Source of the DNA: Anaerolineae bacterium
GTDB lineage: Bacteria; Chloroflexota; Anaerolineae; Aggregatilineales; UBA2796
Assembly: GCA_019637555.1 (NCBI GenBank)
Contig: JAHBVK010000002.1
Location: 178,896 to 242,895 of the forward strand
Length of the DNA: 64,000 bases
Direction of reading: 5' to 3'
The position numbers and the translations under genes are program-made. This document shows positions 42,245 to 51,799 of this stretch, piece after piece. The notes beneath the pieces were generated by a model. The model ran no database searches, was not told the DNA's origin, and saw nothing but the letters and a program-made list of their open reading frames with translations. Each line of letters opens with the position of its first letter. Positions within the stretch are counted from its first letter, which is position 1.

Positions 42245-43669
42245 CTACATCTTCTTGAACTTCTCGATCTGATCCAGCAGCGGCTGGCGCTCCACCTGCG
42301 GATAAGCATCAAGCTGCTTGTTGAAGTATTCCATGTACTCCGTGACTTGCTGCGGTGTGCGTCCCTCGAAGCGCATGGTGATCGCGGGCTGTGTATTGCT
42401 GGCGCGTACTAAGCCCCAACCATCGGGGAACATCACGCGCGCCCCGTCGATAGTATTGACCTCGTACTTGCTGGCAAAATACTTTTGCAGCGCTTCGATC
42501 AGCGGGAATTTCACATCGTCCGGCGTGACCATGATGATCTCCGGTGTGGCAAGCAGCGTGGGGATCGTGGAGAACAGTTCGCTGACAGTCATTTCAGTGT
42601 TGCTGATGATTTGCAATGCCTTCAGCGAGACCAAGCCCGCGTCATCGAAGCCGTAGTAATCCTCACCGATGAACAGATGACCGCTGACCTCGCCGCCGAG
42701 CAAAGCGCCCTCTTCCGCCATCTTCGCTTTCATCAGGCTGTGCCCGGACTTCCACATGATCGGGATGCCGCCCGCTTTGTTGATCTCATCGAACAGCGCC
42801 TGACTCACTTTCGCATCAAAGACCACTTTCGCGCCGGGATGACGCGGCAGCATATCGCGCGCCAGCAGCGCCAGTAAGCGATCCGCCGCGATGTGATGTC
42901 CGTGATCGTCGATCAAGCCGCAGCGATCGGCATCACCGTCGAAGCCGACGCCAACATCGCACTTGTAATCGACCACCGCCTTTTCGAGGTCTTTGGTGGT
43001 TTCGGGGTCTTCAGGGTTGGGCAGGTGATTCGGGAACGTGCCATCAGGTTCGCAGTACAGGCAAACTACTTCCACGCCTAGTTTGCGGTAGACAGGTTCC
43101 ATGAACATGCCGCTGTAGCCGTTGCCCGCGTCCAGCGCGATCCGTAACTTACGTGGTCCCAGCTTGACCTTACTGGCGATCACATCCATGTGCCGCAGCG
43201 GGATGCTCAGATCTTCTTCCAGCTTGCCTTCACCAGTGATGAAGTCATCGGCGAGGATCAGTTGCAGGATCGCCTGAATCTGATCGCCGGACAGCGCCAA
43301 GCGGTTGTATGCCATCTTGATGCCGTTGAATGCCAGCGAGAGGTGACTGCCTGTGACCTGAATACCGCCGCCTTTGGGTCCATACTCAGCGGTAGCGAAA
43401 TAGACTGATGGCGTCATTACGCCGCCGATGTCCACGATATGCAGCCCTGTGGTCAGCAGCCCGTCGATCACCGCTTTCTTCAGTGGTGCTGAAGTCAGAC
43501 GGTTATCAGAGCCGATGAATACGCGATCCGTGCCGAAGGTGCGCTGCATGAACGTGCCGTATCCTTTGCCCACCAGATAGGCAACATCGGGCGTTAGTTC
43601 AGGCTTTTCCGGCGTCACGGAGCCGCGAATATCATACTTGCGGAAAATATTTGTTGGTACTTGCGACAT
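42245..43669 (-). CDS. manB: Phosphomannomutase/phosphoglucomutase
   Basis: 474 residues, alpha-D-phosphohexomutase. N-terminal FRKYDIRG; phosphoserine loop GGIQVTGSHLSLAFNG, where the usual SHNP reads SHLS but the Ser is kept; metal loop VGFDGDADRCGLID; sugar loop GEVSGHLFIGE; phosphate-binding ARVMFPDGWGLVRASNT. It makes mannose-1-phosphate, the precursor of GDP-mannose for the gmd-rmd pair in this window and for the mannosyltransferases. Divergent from the PD40-repeat protein. Confidence 0.92.
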   Translation of the reverse strand: MSQVPTNIFRKYDIRGSVTPEKPELTPDVAYLVGKGYGTFMQRTFGTDRVFIGSDNRLTSAPLKKAVIDGLLTTGLHIVDIGGVMTPSVYFATAEYGPKGGGIQVTGSHLSLAFNGIKMAYNRLALSGDQIQAILQLILADDFITGEGKLEEDLSIPLRHMDVIASKVKLGPRKLRIALDAGNGYSGMFMEPVYRKLGVEVVCLYCEPDGTFPNHLPNPEDPETTKDLEKAVVDYKCDVGVGFDGDADRCGLIDDHGHHIAADRLLALLARDMLPRHPGAKVVFDAKVSQALFDEINKAGGIPIMWKSGHSLMKAKMAEEGALLGGEVSGHLFIGEDYYGFDDAGLVSLKALQIISNTEMTVSELFSTIPTLLATPEIIMVTPDDVKFPLIEALQKYFASKYEVNTIDGARVMFPDGWGLVRASNTQPAITMRFEGRTPQQVTEYMEYFNKQLDAYPQVERQPLLDQIEKFKKM

Positions 43670-43877
43670 AAGTAGGACTCTCCTTCATCCTTCTGTCTGA
43701 TGCCAAACGCACTTAAAGAATCTAAATTCTTAGGATTAGTATCCGTGAATGTGGTCAATGGTAACTGTAGCGCAAATCCGGCTTGACCGCACACAGTGGT
43801 CAGTCGATGAGTTGCACTTGTGCGTTGATCCACTCTATAACAGGCTGGTAACAGGCGCTATTAGCAGCGGAGGTCTG

Positions 43878-45077
43878 ATGAAGCACAAGATTTTGTTGGC
43901 GATGAGCCTGATTTTGGCGTTGATGGTAGGCACGGGCATCCTGCTGCCGCAGGAAGTGCGCGGTGCTCCGATGACCACCTTCCTGCCTCCCGTTACCGTC
44001 ACCGAGCTGCCTTTACAAGCTGCTGCACTGCGCCAGACGGCGGTGCTTTCTCCGAAGGGAACGCATATTTCGTACCTAACCAAACGGGAACAGCTTTGTG
44101 TTTATTCCAGTGGCGGTGATCAACGCTTTTGCACGGATTATGATCGCAGCGAGGTTGTGCCGGATACCGAGTCCTTCGCGTGGTCTCCGGACGAGCGTTA
44201 TGTTGCCTTCACTGCGGATTTCTTCGTCTACTTACGCAATCCCGGTTTGTGGCTGCTGAATGTGGAAACGGGCGAATTAACGCAGCTTTCGGGCGCTGAT
44301 GATCGCGGCAAGAACATCATGAAGAACGACGATCCGTATACGGGGATCGACGTGTCGCCAACATGGTTGCCCGATAGCAGTGGATTCTATTTCGTGCGCT
44401 ATGTAGCCAAGCAAGGTGCAGATTACGCGCCGTACTTGTATCGCTACGATCTGGCAGAGGGCAAATTCGAGGAATTGCGCGCCCTCCAACCAGCGGATCG
44501 CTTCGGTATTCTGCAACTGCGCTTGCATCCTGACGGTGAGCAGATCGTTTACAACGTTGAGTACACGCAGGATAAGACGCACTTGGGTCTGTGGAGCAGC
44601 ACGATCAGTGGTGATGAGCCTGCCCGCCATCTGCTGCAAGTGCCTGATGAAAGCTACGCGCCGCGCGTGATCAACTTCTCTGCCGACGGCACGCTGCTGC
44701 TGACGAAAAACTCCATTGACATGCAGCAACCCTCGATCACCACGCCTGAGAAAAGTCCGGTGCGGATTGTCGATCTGGCGACGGGCGAAAGTCTGCTAGT
44801 GAACGATAGTTTGCCTGTGCGCTATGCGGGTTGGTCTCCAGAGGGTGACGGTATCGCCTACATCGTGTACGATCCGAAAGTCCCTGAACGATCCGGCTTA
44901 TATGTTCGCAGTCAACTCGGCGGTGAGTCACGCCATCTGCTGACTGGATGGTTTGTGCCGCCGACGCCGGGGACGCGCCAGCCGATCATCTGGGCGAGTA
45001 ACAATACGATCTTGTTGGCTGACCGCGAGCGCGGCTTCAACCTAATCGTAGTGACGCTGAACTTGTCATCATCGTGA
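43878..45077 (+). CDS. Exported PD40/TolB-like beta-propeller protein
   Basis: 399 residues. Signal peptide MKHKILLAMSLILALMVGTG; then repeated PD40 motifs: SPKGTHISYL, SPDERYVAFTADF, LPDSSGFYFV, HPDGEQIVYN, SADGTLLLT, SPEGDGIAYIV, about six blades. The start at 43878 has GGAGG four bases upstream; the upstream frame from 43749 is not needed. Extracytoplasmic binding or scaffolding is likely, no enzymatic motif seen. A DinB-family gene follows after 7 bases. Confidence 0.82.
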   Translation: MKHKILLAMSLILALMVGTGILLPQEVRGAPMTTFLPPVTVTELPLQAAALRQTAVLSPKGTHISYLTKREQLCVYSSGGDQRFCTDYDRSEVVPDTESFAWSPDERYVAFTADFFVYLRNPGLWLLNVETGELTQLSGADDRGKNIMKNDDPYTGIDVSPTWLPDSSGFYFVRYVAKQGADYAPYLYRYDLAEGKFEELRALQPADRFGILQLRLHPDGEQIVYNVEYTQDKTHLGLWSSTISGDEPARHLLQVPDESYAPRVINFSADGTLLLTKNSIDMQQPSITTPEKSPVRIVDLATGESLLVNDSLPVRYAGWSPEGDGIAYIVYDPKVPERSGLYVRSQLGGESRHLLTGWFVPPTPGTRQPIIWASNNTILLADRERGFNLIVVTLNLSSS

Positions 45078-45084
45078 GGTTCGC

Positions 45085-45597
45085 ATGTACATTGCCGATA
45101 TTCGTCTGCTGTTCGATTACAACTACTGGACGAGAGACAAACTGTTAGCCTGTGCTGCTGATGTGAGTCCTGATCAATTCATTGCCCCAACGACGCATAG
45201 TTGGGGCAGCTTGCGTGGCACGTTGGTACACACGATGGACGCTGAGTGGGGCTGGCGGCTGCGCTGCCAGAACAAGATGGACGAGGATTTCGGCGAACTG
45301 AAAGAAACCGACTTCCCGACGGTACAAGCTATCGCTGATCATTGGCGAAACGAGGAACTAGAAATGCGCCAGTATCTCGCCAGCCTCAGCGATGCCGATA
45401 TGACCTCGCTGGTAGTCTATCCAGTGGATCAGGAAGTCCGCAAGCGCGTGCTCTGGCATGTACTGTTCCACATGATCAATCATGGGATGCAGCATCGCAG
45501 CGAGATCGCGCATATGCTGACGCAGTACGGTCAATCGCCGGGGGAACTGGATTTCACGCTGTTTACACTGGAGAGACCGAACGCTGCCCAACCCTAA
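45085..45597 (+). CDS. DinB-family metal-binding protein
   Basis: 170 residues, four-helix bundle of the DinB/YfiT type. Likely metal ligands: His in LVHTMDAEWGW and two His in HVLFHMINHGMQHRSEIAHML. The family includes thiol-dependent S-transferases and mycothiol/bacillithiol enzymes, but the substrate here is unknown. It follows the PD40 protein by 7 bases on the same strand. Confidence 0.87.
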   Translation: MYIADIRLLFDYNYWTRDKLLACAADVSPDQFIAPTTHSWGSLRGTLVHTMDAEWGWRLRCQNKMDEDFGELKETDFPTVQAIADHWRNEELEMRQYLASLSDADMTSLVVYPVDQEVRKRVLWHVLFHMINHGMQHRSEIAHMLTQYGQSPGELDFTLFTLERPNAAQP

Positions 45598-45639
45598 AAG
45601 ATTGGGCAGTGAGCCGTTTTCAAGACAGCTTTCTTGCCT

Positions 45640-46107
45640 CTACTCTCGGCGCTCAAGTTCGTCGGGTGTTGGAGGCTGGAAGAAGGTAAGCCATGGCTTC
45701 ATCATGGCTTCGGGAATATAGAAACTTGTCTCCGAAAGCTGCGAATTTCTTAGCGCCAACCGACGCATCAACTCATCCGCCGACACATCTAAGAAGTGTA
45801 CTTCGCTGCTGGCTCCAAGCTGCTTCGCTCGAGATCGATAGTCTTCGCGTTCCTCTCGTGCCCAGAAGCCGAAATCGAGGATTACATTCGTTCCTAATTC
45901 AAGCGCTCTACTGGCGATGTTCCAAAGCATCGCTTCAATGCGATTATGCCGGGCATCATGTTCTGGATGTTCGGCATCTTGACCGAAGAGATGTAGATGC
46001 CATTCATCGGGAGTCAGTCGAAGCGCTGATAGTTCCTGCTCCAGCGTTCGCGCGTACGTGGTTTTGCCGGAGCAAGGAAGTCCAACCATCAAATGCAACG
46101 TCGCCAC
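45640..46107 (-). CDS. P-loop kinase-like ATPase (AAA_33/zeta-like)
   Basis: 155 residues. Walker A GLPCSGKTTYARTLEQE at residues 9-25; TPDEWHLHLFGQDAEH; NVILDFGFWAREERE (an acidic strand like the substrate-binding part of polynucleotide or zeta kinases); a C-terminal lid with Arg residues. Probably phosphorylates a small molecule. No antitoxin partner is adjacent, so I do not call it a toxin. 36 bases downstream of prfB. Confidence 0.8.
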   Translation of the reverse strand: MATLHLMVGLPCSGKTTYARTLEQELSALRLTPDEWHLHLFGQDAEHPEHDARHNRIEAMLWNIASRALELGTNVILDFGFWAREEREDYRSRAKQLGASSEVHFLDVSADELMRRLALRNSQLSETSFYIPEAMMKPWLTFFQPPTPDELERRE

Positions 46108-46143
46108 AATTACTGTTCCTGAATCAGGCTAAGAAGCTGACCG

Positions 46144-47242
46144 TTATCCTGCGTTCTGACCACCAACGCGCGAACGCAGATATGCCTGCATAAATTCGTC
46201 AAGGTAACCATCCAGCACCGAGGCGGTGTTCCCCGTCTCGTGATCAGTGCGGTGATCCTTGACCATCTGGTAAGGATGCAGCACGTAGGAGCGAATCTGG
46301 TTGCCGAAGTTGACATCAACATGATCGCCCTTCAACTGCGCGAATTCTTCTTCCTTCTTGCGCCGTTCCAGATCGAGCAGGCGCGCCTTCAAGACTTGCA
46401 GCGCCCGTTCGCGGTTTTGCATCTGACTGCGCTCGTTCTGGCAGGTGACCACTAGACCAGTCGGTTTGTGGACGATACGTACCGCTGTCTCGTTCTTCTG
46501 CACGTTCTGACCACCCGCGCCGCTGGAACGGAAGTAATCGATCTCGATGTCCTTATCCTCGATCACGATGTCGATGTCATCCTGAATATCGGGAACAACT
46601 TCGACCAGCGCGAAGGAGGTGTGACGGCGCTTGTTGGCGTCGAAGGGGCTGATCCGCACCAGACGATGCACACCGCGCTCGCTTTGCAGGTAACCGTAAG
46701 CATATGCGCCGCTGATGCTCAGAGTCACGCTCTTGATGCCCGCTTCCTCGCCTTCCATCTGATCGATAATCTCTGCCTTGAATTTGTGCTGTTCCGCCCA
46801 ACGCAAGAACATCCGCAGCAGCATTTGCGCCCAATCCTGCGACTCCGTGCCGCCCGCACCCGCATGGATCGAGAGGATGGCATCCTCATCGTCGTAAGGA
46901 CCACTCATCATCGCCTCGAAGTTGAGCGTGCCGACGAGCTTCTCTAAATCAGCCGTTTCCGCTTGCAGATCGGCTGCCATGCTCTCGTCCGCGATTTCGG
47001 TCAGTTCGATGGCGTCTTTGATGCGGGTCTGGATGCTGCGCCACTTGGCGACATCTTCGCGTAGGCGGCTCAGTTTCTGCATTTGCACTTGAGCGTTGCG
47101 GGTGTCGTTCCAGAATTCGGTGGCGGCGGATTGCTCCTCTAGCGCGGCGATCTGTGATTCTTTGTCAGCGATGTCAAAGACGCTCCGTGAGCATCTCGAT
47201 GGTCTGCTGCATTTCGTTCAACTGGGCGAGTAAATCTTCCAT
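46144..47242 (-). CDS. prfB: Peptide chain release factor 2, with programmed +1 frameshift
   Basis: 365 residues in two parts. From the ATG at 47242, 22 codons end ...TERL, then CTT TGA C (47179-47173); translation must shift +1 at CTT to continue as DIADKESQIAALEEQ to the stop at 46144. GGAG lies just before the slippery codon, as in the E. coli autoregulatory site. Release factor features: SPF tripeptide in VRISPFDANKRRH (reads UGA/UAA), GGQ in SSGAGGQNVQKNE. Sequence is an intact prfB, not a frameshift error. It lies downstream of serA. Confidence 0.95.
47173..47188 (-). promoter_or_regulatory. prfB: Programmed frameshift site in prfB
   Basis: On the minus strand CGGAG-CGT-CTT-TGA-C. The in-frame UGA, slippery CUU and upstream GGAG spaced three bases from it correspond to the E. 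coli arrangement of stimulatory Shine-Dalgarno-like sequence. High RF2 ends translation here; low RF2 allows the shift, giving autoregulation. Confidence 0.9.
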
Positions 47243-47289
47243 TGTTCTAGTTCCTCATATCGCGGTGCGGCTTACACTACAGCAAAAGA

Positions 47290-47311
47290 GCGATCCACCG
47301 TAGCGGATCGC
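47290..47311. other. Leader hairpin upstream of prfB
   Basis: GCGATCC at 47290-47296 and GGATCGC at 47305-47311, a seven-bp stem with an 8-base loop. No U-run follows. It may be a weak terminator of the serA transcript or a leader structure of prfB. Confidence 0.35.
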
Positions 47312-47463
47312 CGTGATAGACCAGCAAGTGGGCAGCATTATAAGGGAGATCGGTGGGAAATTCTAGCGTTGTTGTGGTTAAGGCAATCGCATATTGGAAA
47401 ATACAATTGAAGACAGCGCGATGCACGCCCCCCTACGCCCATACCGGAATCTGATTGGATAAT

Positions 47464-47490
47464 GTAGGGGCGGGGCGCTGCCTCGCCCTA
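47464..47490. repeat. Family A-related fragment
   Basis: GTAGGGGCGGGGCG, GCTGCC, TCGCCCTA, facing CGCCCCCCTAC about 27 bases upstream. It has the GTAGGGG head of family A but a different, decayed stem. Confidence 0.45.
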
Positions 47491-47524
47491 TGTCCCGAAC
47501 AACCTTAATCAGCAGGACTTGGAA

Positions 47525-49117
47525 TTAGCTCTGCAGCACGATCTGCGTAGCGTGACGGACATATTCCTGCTTGCGGAACTCGGTCAACGCATCTTCGGGC
47601 AGCGGCTGATCGATGGTCACGACGGTGAGCGTTTGTCCGCCTTTTTCCGCGCGTCCGGTGCGCCATGCCGCGATGTTGATCTTGCGCTGTGCCATCAGCG
47701 TACCGACCTTGCCGATGATACCGGGAACGTCGTAGCTACCGAAAACCAGCATCGTGCCTTCGGGGACGAAATCGGTAGCGTAGGTGTCAATCTGCACGAT
47801 GCGCGGCTCTTTGCGGTTGAACAACGCGCCGCTGACCACCATCTGCCCGCCACCTTCCCAATGCACTTGGCAGCTCACCAGATTGGTGTAATCGACCACA
47901 TCCAAGCCTTTGGTCTGCGTGACGTGGATGCCGCGCTCCATCGCCAGCAGCGGTGCATTGATGTAATTGACTGACGCACCGAGCACTGGTTCGAGGATGC
48001 CTTTGAGCAAGCCTACCGTCAGCGGCTTGACCAGCCCTTCCAATTCCTCGCCCTTATACTCCACCGCCACGCGACGGATGCGACCACGCGCCAGAAAATG
48101 TTGCAGCGTGCCGATCCGTTCCGCCAGTTTGAGATAGGGAGCCATCTTGTCGAAGGCGCGTCCGGGCATAAAGGGCATGTTCACGGCGTTGCGATAGTCC
48201 GCTCCGCGCATGGCATCGTAGACCTGCTGCACGATCTGGATGCTCAGATCTTTCTGTGCTTCCTGTGTCGAGTCGCCCATATGCGGCGTGTGGACAACAT
48301 TTTTCATGCCTACCAATGGCGATTTCAGCGGTGGCTCCTGCTCGAATACGTCCATCGCTACACCTGCCACACGACCAGATCGCAGCGCCTCCGCCAACGC
48401 CTTCTCATCAACTGCCGTACCGAAGGCGACGTTGATGATGCGCACTCCCGCTTTGACCTGCTTCAAGGCATCGGCGTCGATGATATGCTGTGTTTCCGGC
48501 GTCGCCGCGCAGTGCAAGCTGATCACATCCGAGCGTGCCAGCAGTTCATCCATGCCCACCAGCTTGACGCGAAGATCAGCGATCTGCGCTTCCGCTACGT
48601 AGGGATCGTAGGCGATCACCTCCATGCCGAACGCCAGCGCCCTTTCCGCCACGCGCCTGCCCACCCGTCCCAATCCGATCAAACCGAGGCACTTGCCGTA
48701 GAGTTCGATGCCTAAGTGCGTCTGACGTTCCCACTGCCCCTGAGCTAATTCCAGATGCGCAGGGATGATCTGCCGACTGAGCGCCAGCATCAAGCCTAGC
48801 GCATACTCGCCAGCAGCGATGGAGTTCGCGCCGGGGGTGTTCATCACGATTACGCCGCGCTGTGTTGCCGTCTCCACATCGATTCCGGTCAGGCTGACGC
48901 CAGCACGCCCGATCACCTTGAGCTTCTTGCCTTCGTCCAGCAGCGCCGAATCGACCTGCACCTCGTCGCGGATGATCAGTGCTTCCGCCGCGCCGATCTC
49001 GCGGGAAACTTCCGCCGGAGTCGGTTTGACGATGATCACTTCAACATCTTTCGCGTTTTGCAGAAATTTGAGTGCTTCTTCGGTCAGCGTGGTGGCAACC
49101 AGAATCGTGTGTTTCAT
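47525..49117 (-). CDS. serA: D-3-phosphoglycerate dehydrogenase homologue with altered active site
   Basis: 530 residues. Order: substrate domain, NAD loop CLGLIGLGRVGRRVAERAL, a catalytic His in VVHTPHMGDSTQEAQ, Glu in AMDVFEQEPP, then the intervening ASB domain and a C-terminal ACT domain (MLVFGSYDVPGIIGKVGTLM). It matches the long SerA type that starts serine synthesis. However, the conserved Arg of NxARGxxVD is Phe here (INVAFGTAVDEKAL), and SLHVPLTPET reads SLHCAATPET. Activity toward phosphoglycerate is thus uncertain. Start GGAG-ATG; TAATG overlap with the gene upstream. Confidence 0.82.
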   Translation of the reverse strand: MKHTILVATTLTEEALKFLQNAKDVEVIIVKPTPAEVSREIGAAEALIIRDEVQVDSALLDEGKKLKVIGRAGVSLTGIDVETATQRGVIVMNTPGANSIAAGEYALGLMLALSRQIIPAHLELAQGQWERQTHLGIELYGKCLGLIGLGRVGRRVAERALAFGMEVIAYDPYVAEAQIADLRVKLVGMDELLARSDVISLHCAATPETQHIIDADALKQVKAGVRIINVAFGTAVDEKALAEALRSGRVAGVAMDVFEQEPPLKSPLVGMKNVVHTPHMGDSTQEAQKDLSIQIVQQVYDAMRGADYRNAVNMPFMPGRAFDKMAPYLKLAERIGTLQHFLARGRIRRVAVEYKGEELEGLVKPLTVGLLKGILEPVLGASVNYINAPLLAMERGIHVTQTKGLDVVDYTNLVSCQVHWEGGGQMVVSGALFNRKEPRIVQIDTYATDFVPEGTMLVFGSYDVPGIIGKVGTLMAQRKINIAAWRTGRAEKGGQTLTVVTIDQPLPEDALTEFRKQEYVRHATQIVLQS

Positions 49118-49527
49118 TATTCTCCAGCTAATGTGCAGGCGTCTTGACCAACGACCACTTCAGCCCAACGGCTTTGTTGTTTTTGGAAACAGGAACAGGA
49201 ATGTGCCGGATTCGCTTGCCCTTGCCATAAGATGAACCGGATGTCGGTGATGGTGCAGATCAGCGGATTTTCAGCGCTGTACTCCACTGGCTGCGATCCC
49301 GATCCCGTCGTATTGACGCGGCGCGAGTTGGCGATGCCGATCCCGCGTGCATCCCGATCTTGAATCGTCCAGATGCGCAGTTCATCCTGCGGCACCTCGC
49401 TCCACTTGATCACGATCTCGCGCTGTACCGCCAGCACGAAAACGGCACAAGGTGTGAGCAGGAACAGAAACCACAGCACCAGCAGCACGCCGCAACCGAA
49501 GCGCCGTACAGGTTTTGGTAATTTCAT
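49117..49527 (-). CDS. Small membrane-anchored protein, unknown
   Basis: 136 residues: a basic N terminus, one membrane helix (FGCGVLLVLWFLFLLTPCAVFVL), then a soluble part with several Cys (LICTITDI, AHSCSCFQK, DACTLAGE), which suggests disulfides outside the membrane. No family recognised. It lies 38 bases after moxR and its stop overlaps the serA ATG. Confidence 0.65.
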   Translation of the reverse strand: MKLPKPVRRFGCGVLLVLWFLFLLTPCAVFVLAVQREIVIKWSEVPQDELRIWTIQDRDARGIGIANSRRVNTTGSGSQPVEYSAENPLICTITDIRFILWQGQANPAHSCSCFQKQQSRWAEVVVGQDACTLAGE

Positions 49528-49565
49528 GATCTCGCGTCTCTTTGTTTCGCGTTCGTTAGCTACGC

Positions 49566-50540
49566 TCAGGAGATGTTGATCGTGCGTGCGCCGACGGTTG
49601 CACCGGGGACAGGCACGGAGTTGAGCATCCCTTGAATGATACTGCGGGAGGTGACATCGCGCAGACGCGCCGTTGGTCCGATGATCACGCGATGGGCGAG
49701 CGTCGCTTCTGCTAGCGATTTCACATCGTCAGGGATCACCAGATCTCGTCCAACGACGGCGGCGCGCGCCTGTGCCGCGCGGTAGAGTCCTAATGCACCA
49801 CGCGGACTCGCACCCAGATAAATATCGGGATGGTTGCGCGTCGCCGTGACCAGATCGATGATGTAGCGCTTGACATCATCACCTACGTAGACGTTGCGAA
49901 CGGCACGCTGGGCGTTGATCAGGTCTTCCACCGAGACGACCTGCTGCAGCGTCGTCAGTGGATGCTGGATCTGCTGTGAGTCGAGCATCGCGGATTCTTC
50001 TTGCGGCGTTGGATAACCCAGTCTAAGACGCAGTAGGAAGCGGTCAAGCTGCGCTTCCGGCAGCGGGAAGGTACCTTCATACTCAATCGGGTTCTGCGTC
50101 GCCATAACCAGAAATGGCTGTTCCAGCGCGTAGGTGATGCCGTCAACGGTGACCTGTCGTTCTTCCATCGCTTCCAGCAGCGCGGCTTGAGTCTTGGGTG
50201 TCGCGCGGTTGATCTCGTCCGTGAGCACGATCTGCGCGAAAATCGGTCCGGCGCGGAACTCAAACTCGCGCGTTTGCTGGTTGAATACCGAAACGCCCGT
50301 CACATCCGAGGGCAGCATGTCCGGCGTGAACTGAATACGGCTGAAGGTCGAGCCGATGGATCGCGCTAGCGCTTTCGCCATCACTGTCTTGCCAACGCCG
50401 GGCACATCCTCCAGCAGGACGTGTCCCTGACACAGCAGCCCGATCACCGTCAGGCGAATTTCGTTGCGTTTGCCGATGATGACGCGGCTCACGTTGTCGA
50501 TGATCCGTTCAGCCACCGTCTGAGCGAGTTTAGTTGCCAC
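49566..50540 (-). CDS. MoxR-family AAA+ ATPase
   Basis: 324 residues. Walker [18 protein letters not shown], Walker B region [22 protein letters not shown], sensor [22 protein letters not shown], and a C-terminal lid ([16 protein letters not shown]). MoxR proteins act as chaperones for protein complexes, usually with a VWA-domain partner and DUF58 protein; neither is adjacent. The start is GTG with AGGA upstream. Confidence 0.93.
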   Translation of the reverse strand: MATKLAQTVAERIIDNVSRVIIGKRNEIRLTVIGLLCQGHVLLEDVPGVGKTVMAKALARSIGSTFSRIQFTPDMLPSDVTGVSVFNQQTREFEFRAGPIFAQIVLTDEINRATPKTQAALLEAMEERQVTVDGITYALEQPFLVMATQNPIEYEGTFPLPEAQLDRFLLRLRLGYPTPQEESAMLDSQQIQHPLTTLQQVVSVEDLINAQRAVRNVYVGDDVKRYIIDLVTATRNHPDIYLGASPRGALGLYRAAQARAAVVGRDLVIPDDVKSLAEATLAHRVIIGPTARLRDVTSRSIIQGMLNSVPVPGATVGARTINIS

Positions 50541-50677
50541 TAGCTGCTATCCTGTTATCACTTACGCTGAGACACACAAACAATAAATTATACCGCAAAG
50601 CAGAGATCAGCACGCAACAGCAGGTCAGCGAGTCAGCAGTGGGCGGCGGGATGGAGTGAGATGCTGAGGGTGAGGAC

Positions 50678-50714
50678 GCCGTGCGCTGCAAGCGGATTAG
50701 TCCTAGCGCACGGC
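50678..50714. terminator. Hairpin downstream of gmd
   Basis: GCCGTGCGCT at 50678-50687 pairs perfectly with AGCGCACGGC at 50705-50714, 10 bp with a 17-base loop. It is 31 bases past the gmd stop on the minus strand. The base run after it is not U-rich, so it may be a Rho-type or pausing hairpin rather than a classic terminator. Confidence 0.5.
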
Positions 50715-50745
50715 GCTGATTTTCCCCAAACGCTAATCCTTGAGC

Positions 50746-51750
<1,005 letters not shown>

Positions 51751-51799
51751 CTAACTCCTGAGTACGTGTGTTTGTTTAGATTATCGCCTTGCGATCAAA

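Larger units (their letters stand above)
47243..47524. other. Gene-free stretch between serA and prfB
   Basis: 282 bases. It holds a short perfect hairpin GCGATCC/GGATCGC (47290-47311), about 48 bases before the prfB start codon on its strand, and a family A-related half element (CCCCCTAC near 47430 facing GTAGGGGCGGGGCG at 47464). No promoter assigned. Confidence 0.5.

Noticed and set aside
45640..46107. Zeta-type toxin
   Set aside because: The P-loop kinase resembles zeta kinases in outline, but no epsilon-like antitoxin is adjacent and the neighbours are housekeeping genes.
46144..47088. Truncated prfB starting inside the gene
   Set aside because: The true start is at 47242; the apparent truncation is the programmed frameshift.
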